Of a stretch of 14,199 nt of DNA, positions 7,188 through 13,441 are shown piece after piece. The DNA is from Deltaproteobacteria bacterium UBA7527 (GTDB taxonomy: Bacteria; Desulfobacterota; Syntrophorhabdia; Syntrophorhabdales; Syntrophorhabdaceae): assembly GCA_002478225.1 (NCBI GenBank), contig DLMV01000068.1:13954-28152 (forward strand). Direction: 5' to 3'. The notes beneath the pieces are model-generated. The model was not told where the DNA came from. It saw only the letters and a program-made list of their open reading frames with translations, and made no database searches. The first letter of the stretch is position 1; every line of letters starts with the position of its first letter. The translations under genes and the position numbers were made by a program.

Positions 7188-7543
7188 AGAATCCAAGAAT
7201 TTTAGTGGTGGATGACGAGGAGAACATACGGCTGCTTTTTAAGGAGGAGCTTGAAGAGGAAGGGTTTGAAATAGGCCTTGCCTCGAACGGATTTGAGGCC
7301 CTTGATAAGCTTAAAACAGAGCGCTTCGATCTCGTTGTGCTCGATATAAAGATGCCCGGCATGGATGGCATTCAGACCTTAAATGAGATAAAGAACATCA
7401 AAAAGGATCAGCCGGTTATTCTCTGTTCCGCATACGGAGAGTTCAAACAGGATTTTTCAAGCTGGGTGTCTGACGGCTATGTTGTCAAGTCGGCAGATAC
7501 GCGGGAGCTGAAACAGACCATCAAGAATGTCCTCGGGTTGTAG
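7184..7543 (+). CDS. Single-domain (CheY/Spo0F-like) response regulator
   Basis: 119 residues, one receiver domain and no output domain. AGAGGAG at 7172-7178 is 5 nt before the ATG, which overlaps the kinase stop as ATGA. Acidic pair D10-D11, phospho-acceptor D54 in VVLDIKMPGMDG, S82 in place of the switch Thr/Ser, and K102 in VVKSAD are all present. With no DNA-binding domain it must act through protein contact or as a phosphorelay intermediate. The membrane kinase at 7830-9983 is a nearby possible second partner. Confidence 0.95.
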   Translation: MKNPRILVVDDEENIRLLFKEELEEEGFEIGLASNGFEALDKLKTERFDLVVLDIKMPGMDGIQTLNEIKNIKKDQPVILCSAYGEFKQDFSSWVSDGYVVKSADTRELKQTIKNVLGL

Positions 7544-7549
7544 CCTCCC

Positions 7550-7598
7550 GCCCCGTCAGAGCTTACCGCATTGCTCTTTCTTAAAGCAGCGACGGGGC
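7550..7598. other. GC-rich stem-loop after the response regulator gene
   Basis: A perfect 8-bp inverted repeat GCCCCGTC (7550-7557) and GACGGGGC (7591-7598) encloses a smaller hairpin AGAGC (7558-7562) with GCTCT (7573-7577). It begins 6 bp after the stop codon at 7543, so it is placed like an operon terminator or 3'-stabilising structure. No T-run follows directly (the next bases are CTTCTCCC), so intrinsic termination is uncertain. The remaining DNA up to 7658 shows nothing recognisable. Confidence 0.5.
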
Positions 7599-7658
7599 CT
7601 TCTCCCGCGCGCCCACGCTCCGTACCGGGCAACTCGCAACCTTTTTATTGGATATTAC

Positions 7659-7687
7659 TTGATATTCCGGAGAACATGGCATAATAT
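7659..7687 (+). promoter_or_regulatory. Probable promoter for the tRNA-Ala gene
   Basis: TTGATA at 7659-7664 with either an extended -10 TGG-CATAAT (7677-7685, spacer 15) or TAATAT (7682-7687, spacer 17). Either predicts a start at about 7691-7694, just before the mature tRNA 5' end at 7699. Confidence 0.5.
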
Positions 7688-7698
7688 TATGGACATTT

Positions 7699-7770
7699 GG
7701 GGGTGTAGCTCAGCGGGAGAGCATCTCGTTCGCAACGAGGGGGCCACGGGTTCAATCCCCGTCACCTCCA
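7699..7770 (+). tRNA. tRNA-Ala (anticodon CGC)
   Basis: A 72-nt cloverleaf. Acceptor stem GGGGGTG (7699-7705) pairs with CACCTCC (7763-7769) and the discriminator is A7770. D stem is GCTC/GAGC. Anticodon stem TCTCG/CGAGG holds loop TTCGCAA with anticodon CGC at 7731-7733, reading GCG alanine codons. The T arm is ACGGG-TTCAATC-CCCGT. The G3:U70 wobble pair, the main identity element for alanyl-tRNA synthetase, is present, which agrees with the anticodon. The 3' CCA is not encoded. No terminator is seen between it and the kinase gene 60 bp downstream, so read-through into that gene is possible. Confidence 0.96.
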
Positions 7771-7829
7771 CATGCAAATATTGCGAAGGCCCGGAATAAC
7801 AGTCAAGAAATCCTTATGTCCCTCACATT

Positions 7830-9983
7830 ATGAGGCTCTTTACAAAAATACTTATCTTTTTTATAGCCCTCGTTGTTATCCTCTCGATCATCACAACCTA
7901 TGCAGGCATAAACTCCATAGAGCAGATTGCCGTTGATGAACTGGAGAAGGGGCTTGTCTCGGATATAAACCTTTTCAACTTTGCCATCGACAGAGAGCTT
8001 GACCACATTGAGGCGCACCTCTCTTTAATATCAACAAAAGTTAGATTTAAAAAGGCCTTTTTGCAACGAAACCATGCGGCGATCTGGCAATTGTTCCAGG
8101 AGGACCTCCAGGAAAAAAATATCGACATCATACACCTTGCCAATAAAGGCGGGTTAACCTTTGTGTTGAGCAAAGGGCTGCGCAATGTGCCGGTTATCAT
8201 ACCGCCCCTGCCTGAATCGCAACGGAACATTGCAAGGGGGTTCATGTTCGTCAAGGCAGGTTCGATGGACCGTGTTGCGCTCTTCGTTTCCATCCCTCTC
8301 AGGGAGACCTCCGGATTATCGGGCGCTGTAACAGGGATCGTCATCATCGACGACGGCAGCGCTTTTATCAGCACCGTATCAGAACTTCTGGCAAGAAAAC
8401 GCAATGAGCCCGTATTTATATCGATCCTATACAAAGAAAAGAGGGTCTTCAGTACGATCTTTAAGGTTGCCGGATCTCAGACGCAGGATCTTCGCAAGGA
8501 CATAACCGATACCATCTATGGTAAAGGTGAAAAATATATCGGAAAGACCCTGATCGGTAATACCGGCTATTTTACCATCTATAAACCGTTCATATACGGA
8601 AAAAAGATTACCGATTGGGCATACGGCATAGCGGTTAACGAAAATATCTTCATGCCCTTTAAAAAAAGGCTCCTTTACACCTTCATCGCCATATCAGGAC
8701 TTTCCACTCTGGCAGTTATTCTTGTTGCATTCCTCATTACCGCCGGCATAACACCCTCCCTTAACAGGATAGTCAATGTCTGCAAAGACATAGAAAAGGG
8801 GCACACGAAATCCCGTATAGATGTAACAGGCATATCGGTCAATGAGTTCAAGCTCATTGCGTCATCGATGAATAAGATGGCCGAATCTATTGCGGCCCGG
8901 GAGAAGACCATCGGCGAGCACATCGAGTCGATGAAGGCCGTCAACAATGAGCTCAAGGAAAAAACGAAGATCATACGATACGAAAGGAAAAGGCTTCTCA
9001 CGATCCTCGAGACAATGGATGACGGCATCGTAACGCTGGACGAGAGGGGGGTTGTGGTCTATTTCAACAGGGCTGCGGAAGTGATAACCGGCATGAACAG
9101 GCACCAGACGATAGGCAGGCATTATAAAACGATCTTTAAAAGCCTCAACATTATACCGGACCAGCAGGCCTCAAGCCTGGAATTGATCTTCGAGGGCCCC
9201 TCATCGCCCTTGTATCTGAACGTGCACATCTCTCCATACACCCTTGAAAGCGAGGAAACCGGCCATGTGATTCTTTTTCAGGACATCTCTAAAGAAAAGA
9301 AGATCGAAGAGTTCAAGGCTGACTTTATCTCGTCGATCGCCCACGACATAAAGTCTTACCTGGTTCCTGTGACCGGCTTTCTGAACAGGATACTGAGGGA
9401 AAAATACGGACGGCTGGAGGAACCGTTGCGGGAAAAGATCGCCGGCGTTCAGGAAAACACCTCAAAGATCTACCACCTTGTAGAAAACTATCTGAATATC
9501 TCAAAGATCGAGTCCGGCAGGCTCGAGCTTTCGCGGGCGGCCATGGACATTACGGAGGCCTTAAAAGATATTGTCCAGCTATACGGTCCAAGGGTCAGTC
9601 TCGCAGCGACCGGCGAACTCCCCCCTGTCTTTGCCGACAGGCCCTATGTTGAAAGGGTTGTTATAAACCTGGTCGCTAATGCAATGAAGTTCTCAAGCGA
9701 AGATTCTCCTGTGCTGATAAGCGCCCGCAGGGATGGGGATTTTATCGTTACATCGGTAAGCGATCAAGGCGTTGGCATTCCTGCAGATGAGATCCCCTAT
9801 ATCTTTGAAAAGTACAGAAGGGGGAGTTTCGGAAAGAAGGAAGGCGGATCAGGCCTTGGTCTTTTTATTGTGAAATCGATTGTTGAAGCGCACGGAGGGA
9901 AGATCTGGGTAGAGAGCGCGTCCGGCAAAGGCAGCGTCTTCTGTTTTACTCTGCCGCTTTTAAAAGAAGAGGTTAAATGCTGA
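7830..9983 (+). CDS. Membrane-bound PAS sensor histidine kinase with Cache-like periplasmic domain
   Basis: 717 residues. TM1 is at about 5-24. A periplasmic sensor of about 255 residues follows; its last part (GNTGYFTIYKPF, DWAYGIAVNENIF) has the look of a Cache domain. TM2 is at about 281-305, HAMP at about 306-356, a coiled coil at about 355-390, and PAS at about 390-490 (ETMDDGIVTLDERG, YFNRAAEVITG). The HisKA box is H505 in SIAHDIKSYL, with Tyr where most kinases have Pro. HATPase motifs are the N-box VINLVANAMKFS (N613, N617), G1 DQGVGIP (645-651) and G2 GSGLGLF (673-679). No Shine-Dalgarno precedes the ATG, and no other in-frame start suits the TM1 signal. No regulator is adjacent downstream, so it may be an orphan or signal to the receiver at 7184. 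Confidence 0.92.
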   Translation: MRLFTKILIFFIALVVILSIITTYAGINSIEQIAVDELEKGLVSDINLFNFAIDRELDHIEAHLSLISTKVRFKKAFLQRNHAAIWQLFQEDLQEKNIDIIHLANKGGLTFVLSKGLRNVPVIIPPLPESQRNIARGFMFVKAGSMDRVALFVSIPLRETSGLSGAVTGIVIIDDGSAFISTVSELLARKRNEPVFISILYKEKRVFSTIFKVAGSQTQDLRKDITDTIYGKGEKYIGKTLIGNTGYFTIYKPFIYGKKITDWAYGIAVNENIFMPFKKRLLYTFIAISGLSTLAVILVAFLITAGITPSLNRIVNVCKDIEKGHTKSRIDVTGISVNEFKLIASSMNKMAESIAAREKTIGEHIESMKAVNNELKEKTKIIRYERKRLLTILETMDDGIVTLDERGVVVYFNRAAEVITGMNRHQTIGRHYKTIFKSLNIIPDQQASSLELIFEGPSSPLYLNVHISPYTLESEETGHVILFQDISKEKKIEEFKADFISSIAHDIKSYLVPVTGFLNRILREKYGRLEEPLREKIAGVQENTSKIYHLVENYLNISKIESGRLELSRAAMDITEALKDIVQLYGPRVSLAATGELPPVFADRPYVERVVINLVANAMKFSSEDSPVLISARRDGDFIVTSVSDQGVGIPADEIPYIFEKYRRGSFGKKEGGSGLGLFIVKSIVEAHGGKIWVESASGKGSVFCFTLPLLKEEVKC

Positions 9984-9999
9984 TTTTCTTCCATACGGT

Positions 10000-10029
10000 T
10001 TGACTTTGCGGGCCTTTCTGACTTATAAT
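10000..10029 (+). promoter_or_regulatory. Strong sigma-70 promoter for the lipoprotein gene, predicting a leaderless mRNA
   Basis: TTGACT (10000-10005), an 18-bp spacer and consensus TATAAT (10024-10029). Only six bases separate the -10 from the ATG at 10036, so the A of the start codon is about where transcription should begin. No Shine-Dalgarno is present, in agreement. Confidence 0.65.
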
Positions 10030-10035
10030 ACCGCA

Positions 10036-11271
10036 ATGCGAAAATATATCATAATTTTTCTTGCGCTTACGTTCGTGTCGTGCAGTTATATGCCTTTCAC
10101 AAAAAAGAAGGACGACGCTTCAACCACAGCCACCAAATCCACACAAGCCAAGGGCGAAAAAGTGGAAAAAGCGGAAACGGGCACCCCGAAGCCAGGCGAC
10201 ATCAAGGTCATCGACGGGGTTGAATATATCTATGCGAGGAACAGAAGGTACATGCTCACACCGTATGAATCTGAATACGTCTGGATAAGGAAAGACCATT
10301 ACTCTACCGGCATTGGGGAGAACCTCTTCTCGGGAGGAGCGTCAGCGAAAAAGGACCGGGACGAAATGGAGAAGAGACTTGCCAAGCTCGAGGAGGAGCT
10401 GAAAAAGAAAGGGATTGCTCCGCAAATGGTATATCCAATGCAGATGGGGTCTTTACCCCTTGGTATGGGCTTCATGCCTGGCCTCGCAATGGTCACCTTT
10501 AATTATCCTTCACCAAAGATGAAAAGGAAGGTTGTCGTCCTCCCGGTAAGCGACACGACAAACTACAAAGAGGAACATCTCGGAGAGCTGGCAACAAAAC
10601 GGCTCATATCGCGTCTCGAGAACACCGGCACCATCATCTGCATCGACCCCAACACAACGGATATCAAGGGCATTCTCACGGACTCATCAAATCTGAAGGT
10701 GCTTAACGAGATCTTTGGGGTTGTTGCAGTCCTCAAGGCAAGCCTTTCCGACGTATATACCAGCACTTCAAAGATCGAGGGCAAGCAACAGCAGGAAACA
10801 TCGTTTGCCATGTCCAAGCTTTCTGTCGATGTCTACAACACAGATACGGGAACCTTGCTGAAGCAGCTCTCGGGCAGGAACCCCGTCTTTCTGTCGCGGG
10901 AGGGAGGAGACATGAGCTCGGAGAAGGCGAAAATGAAATCGATCGACCTGACGATAGAGATGATCGCCGATGATCTCCTCAAGGCGGTCCTCACCCTTGA
11001 CTGGCATGCCCGCATCGCATCCATCGAGGAAGGCAAAGTATACCTGAACGCCGGAAGGCTGTCCGGTCTCGAAAAAGGCGGCGTCCTCGAGGTTTATTCG
11101 CCCGGAGAGCAGGTACTTGACTCGAAAACAAAGGCCCCCCTTGGAAGGAAAAAGGGGGACTTTAAGGGCGAGCTTGAAGTTGTTGAACTCTTCGGCGTCG
11201 ACGCAAGCTGGGCAAAGCCCAAAAAGGGCACGAGCTTCTCGCCTACAGATCTCGTCTACGTAAAACAGTAA
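10036..11271 (+). CDS. Outer-membrane-type lipoprotein, CsgG/FlgT-like
   Basis: 411 residues from the ATG at 10036; an in-frame upstream start at 10000 would spoil the signal peptide and falls on the -35 box. The signal is MRKYIIIFLALTFVS followed by Cys16, an acceptable lipobox. S17 after the cysteine predicts outer-membrane sorting. A Lys/Thr-rich linker (about 23-55), a short domain (56-100) and a charged coiled coil (104-126) lead to a CsgG/TolB-like alpha/beta region (about 160-320: KVVVLPVSDTTN, LATKRLISRLENTG). The final part (326-411: KVYLNAGRLSGLEKGGVLEVYSPGE) resembles the C-terminal domain of the flagellar protein FlgT and related SH3-like domains. Role is unknown; an envelope assembly or secretion accessory is the best guess. 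Monocistronic. Confidence 0.85.
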   Translation: MRKYIIIFLALTFVSCSYMPFTKKKDDASTTATKSTQAKGEKVEKAETGTPKPGDIKVIDGVEYIYARNRRYMLTPYESEYVWIRKDHYSTGIGENLFSGGASAKKDRDEMEKRLAKLEEELKKKGIAPQMVYPMQMGSLPLGMGFMPGLAMVTFNYPSPKMKRKVVVLPVSDTTNYKEEHLGELATKRLISRLENTGTIICIDPNTTDIKGILTDSSNLKVLNEIFGVVAVLKASLSDVYTSTSKIEGKQQQETSFAMSKLSVDVYNTDTGTLLKQLSGRNPVFLSREGGDMSSEKAKMKSIDLTIEMIADDLLKAVLTLDWHARIASIEEGKVYLNAGRLSGLEKGGVLEVYSPGEQVLDSKTKAPLGRKKGDFKGELEVVELFGVDASWAKPKKGTSFSPTDLVYVKQ

Positions 11272-11303
11272 GACGCACTTTCAGGGCAGCATACAATCAA
11301 AAC

Positions 11304-11447
11304 CAGCTCATGGCTCATAGCAGACAGCGCAAGAACGTAAGTCGTCAGGCGTTAGGCGATTAAACCCTTAACGACTTACGGATTTCATAGAATCTCGATA
11401 ATATGAAATACGATCTGTTTGCGGCAGTAGTCCCCTTACGACTTACG
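11304..11447. repeat. Heptamer-repeat array between convergent genes, with a 10-bp inverted repeat
   Basis: From 11304 the sequence divides into about 16 successive 7-mers: CAGCTCA and TGGCTCA, then AG-rich units ending in AAGTCGT, CAGGCGT and TAGGCGA. These switch orientation into CTTAACG and ACTTACG (11367-11380), followed by AT-rich units to 11415. A further CCTTACG-ACTTACG pair is at 11434-11447. The orientation change makes a perfect inverted repeat, CGTAAGTCGT (11336-11345) with ACGACTTACG (11371-11380), and a 25-nt loop. These are the same families as at 2129-2268. It fills the gap between the lipoprotein and hydrolase stop codons; no gene or T-run terminator is visible. Confidence 0.7.
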
Positions 11448-11464
11448 TATTATTCCGTCCGGTT

Positions 11465-12025
11465 TTATTTTACAAGGGGCAGCGCTGCCCTGAACTCTTC
11501 GGTTCCTGCCTTTTGCAATATCTCATATATGAACATCTCTGTTGTGGTTATCGTTGCACCTCGCTGTCGCATGCGCTCCAGAGCTGCTTTCCGGTTGTCG
11601 GGGTCGCGGGAAGAAACTGCGTCTCCCACGACATGGACATCGTACCCTCCCAGCCCGTGCAGGGCCGTCTGCAATACACAGATATGGGCTTCTACGCCTG
11701 TAATGATCAGTGTGCGCCGGCCTATCCTTGATACCTCGTCCTGAAACTCTTTGCAGGAGAAGCAGTCAAAATGCACCTTAAGCACAGGTTGGACAGCTGC
11801 AAGTTCCCGTTTTACCTCAGGAATCGTTGGTCCGAGCTTCTCCTGCTCGGTGATCACAACGGGGATCCCTGCAATACCTGCAAAACGTGCAAGCCGTATG
11901 ACGTTCTGCGCAACCCCTTCTTTCCCGGATATAACGGGCATCAGCCTCTCCTGGACATCGATGATAATGAGCATGCAGTCGTCCCGTGGAACGAGGGCGT
12001 CGGCGGCTTTCCTTTTTCGCTTCAT
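11465..12025 (-). CDS. Isochorismatase-family cysteine hydrolase
   Basis: 186 residues from the ATG at 12025, which has GGAGG 5 nt upstream. The frame is open back to 12181, but that part only translates the parS site and repeats (MFHVKHKD). The catalytic triad of the superfamily is complete: D23 in IIIDVQERL, K83 in VLKVHFDCFS and C116 in GVEAHICVLQTA. VVITEQEKLGPTIPE (56-70) is typical of the YcaC/ISOC1-like branch rather than true isochorismatases. The substrate is not known. A weak -10 TATACT lies on the minus strand at 12059-12064, about 35 nt upstream, with no convincing -35. It is flanked by the parS palindrome upstream and a heptamer array downstream. Confidence 0.92.
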   Translation of the reverse strand: MKRKRKAADALVPRDDCMLIIIDVQERLMPVISGKEGVAQNVIRLARFAGIAGIPVVITEQEKLGPTIPEVKRELAAVQPVLKVHFDCFSCKEFQDEVSRIGRRTLIITGVEAHICVLQTALHGLGGYDVHVVGDAVSSRDPDNRKAALERMRQRGATITTTEMFIYEILQKAGTEEFRAALPLVK

Positions 12026-12098
12026 ATATACCTCCGCAGTTTTTTGTCGTCCTCGCATAGTATAAACCATTCCAGGGGATATTTGTTCACTATCCTTA

Positions 12099-12114
12099 TG
12101 TTTCACGTGAAACA
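12099..12114. other. parS: parS site (ParB-binding, chromosome partitioning)
   Basis: TGTTTCACGTGAAACA is an exact match to the universal bacterial chromosomal parS consensus TGTTNCACGTGAAACA. Symmetry extends 3 bp on each side, so 12096-12117 is a perfect 22-bp palindrome. parS sites nucleate ParB spreading and SMC loading and usually cluster near oriC. It is intergenic, 74 bp upstream of the hydrolase start. No parA, parB, dnaA or gid gene is in the window. Confidence 0.93.
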
Positions 12115-12140
12115 TAACATACCGGATGCCAACCAGGACC

Positions 12141-12315
12141 CCGTTAGGCGTAAGTCGTGGGCGTAATGTTCCAATGCTCAAAATTCAAAACTCAGGCAGA
12201 ATGCATCTGTTTCGGACATTTGATATTTGGATTTAGGTATTGTTTAGGATTTGGTGCTTAGGGTTTCGATATTGTTTCACGCATAGTGCTTCGATATTAG
12301 AATTTAGAGTTTCAA
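12141..12315. repeat. Long degenerate heptamer array beside parS
   Basis: About 25 consecutive 7-bp units. The first few (CCGTTAG, GCGTAAG at 12141-12154) are the reverse complement of the CTTACGN/CCTAACG family. The sequence then passes into A/T-rich units such as GCTCAAA, ATTCAAA (12176-12189), ATTTGAT, ATTTGGA (12218-12231) and TATTAGA, ATTTAGA, GTTTCAA (12295-12315). Change of family at a fixed 7-bp step is the same behaviour as at 2129-2268. Together with parS, this array accounts for most of the 12026-12336 non-coding stretch; 12316-12336 shows nothing recognisable. Confidence 0.65.
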
Positions 12316-12336
12316 GGACTGATGGCTGGTCGGTGA

Positions 12337-12846
12337 TCAGCGCACGCTCTTCTTCGACGATATGACGAGGAGTCCCTCCCCGTAAGCGTCGTCTCAGGAG
12401 AGGTCGAAGGCCGATATCAGGTATATCTTCGAGACCGAGCCTTCCCAGAAATACCTCTCGGCAGCCGGGTTTAGCTCCCGGCCATGGCCAAACCGTCTGA
12501 AGGCTTCCTTCTTGAGGGCCACATAATGGGCGAGGTCCTTTACTTTCAGGGTTACCGACCGGAATTTTCCCTTTACAAACTCGTACTCGATGCTTTTCAG
12601 ATCAACCCTGCCAAAGCGAAGCACATCGCCATCCTTGACATATATCTTTATGCCCGGCGCATCAACTCTTGCTCCCACCGCCTTCATGTCCTTCAAGGCC
12701 GATATGTCGGTCCCCCAAACGAGCCCGCCGTATCCGTCGGGCTCGTTCTGGAATGCAAAGGCGCCTGCGGAGATCAGGATAATAAGCGTTGAGCACAAAA
12801 ATGTGCTTGCTGGTGAAAGCATGTTTTTTCTTACGCCTTCCCTCAT
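12337..12846 (-). CDS. Small secreted protein of unknown function, with in-frame UGA before its apparent natural C-terminus
   Basis: The conventional product is 150 residues (stop at 12394-12396). It has a signal peptide (hydrophobic core at about 15-29, likely cleavage after AFA at 31) and a small exported domain beginning with YGGLVWGTDISALKDM, in the style of uncharacterised deltaproteobacterial periplasmic proteins. After the UGA the same frame stays open for 18 codons with the same GC-rich third positions, encoding DDAYGEGLLVISSKKSVR, then UGA at 12337-12339. The extension looks like a natural last strand, so the UGA is either a recent nonsense change (for example TGG to TGA) or is read through. 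A hairpin directly follows it. No Shine-Dalgarno is seen at 12846; the in-frame ATG at 12822 is an alternative start. It begins 37 bp after hpt and is probably in the same operon. Confidence 0.6.
12365..12383 (-). other. Hairpin just downstream of the in-frame UGA (SECIS-like geometry)
   Basis: On the minus strand an 8-bp stem (including one G-U pair) with a GGA loop is formed by ACGGGGAG and CTCCTCGT. The loop starts 18 nt after the UGA. Bacterial SECIS elements are hairpins at about this distance with a G early in a small loop, so the geometry fits. GC-rich hairpins arise readily by chance, and no Cys neighbours the UGA, so function is unproven. Confidence 0.3.
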
Positions 12847-12863
12847 GGTTTGTTGACCGTTGC

Positions 12864-12891
12864 TGTGAGCCGCGAGCTATCAGCTAAAGGC
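12864..12891. repeat. Short heptamer array at the hpt 3' end
   Basis: Four 7-mers of the form NNNNAGC or NNNNGGC: TGTGAGC, CGCGAGC, TATCAGC and TAAAGGC. The last overlaps the hpt stop codon (12884-12886), so the array has reached into the end of a coding gene. Confidence 0.5.
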
Positions 12892-13414
12892 TGTCCTCTC
12901 TTTGATCCTCTTCAACAACATATATCTCCGGATAGTTCCTGTACAGCTCCGCGTAGTCGATCCCGTACCCCACAATGAAGCCGTCATTTATTGTAAACCC
13001 GACGTAATCGCCTTCTATCTCCACTTTCCTCCGCGCCCTCTTGTCAACAAGCGCGCAGATCTTTAGCGTTTTCGGCCTTCTTTTCTTAAGCATGTCCCGA
13101 ATCGAGCTCAAGGTGATCCCCGAATCGATGATGTCTTCTACAATGACCACGTTTTTGCCCTCGATATCTTCTTCCAGGTCTTTTGTGACCGATACCTTTC
13201 CCTTCGATTGCATGCCGTTCCCGTAAGATGCTACCCGCATAAAGTCTACCCTGGACTTGTTTCTGATGCAGCGAACCAGGTCAGACGTGAACATGAATGA
13301 ACCTTTTAAGAGGCAGACAAAGACAATGTCTTCGCCTGCAAAGTCCTTCTCTATCAGCGAGGCAAGCCTTTTGACCGCGCTGTCTATCTCTTCCTTCGAA
13401 AAAAGCTTTCTCAT
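12884..13414 (-). CDS. hpt: Hypoxanthine phosphoribosyltransferase
   Basis: 176 residues from the ATG at 13414, where GGAG lies 4 nt upstream; an adjacent in-frame ATG at 13417 is nearly as good, and a TTG at 13438 is less likely. It salvages hypoxanthine or guanine to IMP or GMP using PRPP in the cytoplasm. The PRPP-binding loop is VVIVEDIIDSGITL, the pyrophosphate loop is CLLKGSFMF, and the purine-contact region is VGFTINDGFIVGYGIDYAELYRNYPEI. All are typical of bacterial Hpt and the length is normal. It follows the MBL-fold gene by about 27 bp in the same operon. Confidence 0.96.
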   Translation of the reverse strand: MRKLFSKEEIDSAVKRLASLIEKDFAGEDIVFVCLLKGSFMFTSDLVRCIRNKSRVDFMRVASYGNGMQSKGKVSVTKDLEEDIEGKNVVIVEDIIDSGITLSSIRDMLKKRRPKTLKICALVDKRARRKVEIEGDYVGFTINDGFIVGYGIDYAELYRNYPEIYVVEEDQREDSL

Positions 13415-13441
13415 CATTCTCCGGTTCCCCAAGGGCAATCG

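Noticed and set aside
7550..7598. Stem-loop considered a classical Rho-independent terminator
   Set aside because: The long loop and absence of a following T-run do not fit; listed only as a structure.
7527..7799. Plus-strand open frame spanning the response regulator 3' end and the tRNA
   Set aside because: It runs through a clear tRNA gene and a stem-loop; not a protein gene.
12026..12181. Upstream extension of the hydrolase reading frame (beginning MSIGTLRP, containing MFHVKHKD)
   Set aside because: It translates repeat and parS DNA; the ATG at 12025 has a good GGAGG and matches the family N-terminus.
12273..12281. TGTTTCACG, a parS half-site inside the heptamer array
   Set aside because: The other half (CATAGTG) does not match, and the 7-bp array explains the sequence.
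12141..12315. Regular repeats considered as a CRISPR array
   Set aside because: The unit is 7 bp without spacers, units diverge steadily, and no cas gene is present.
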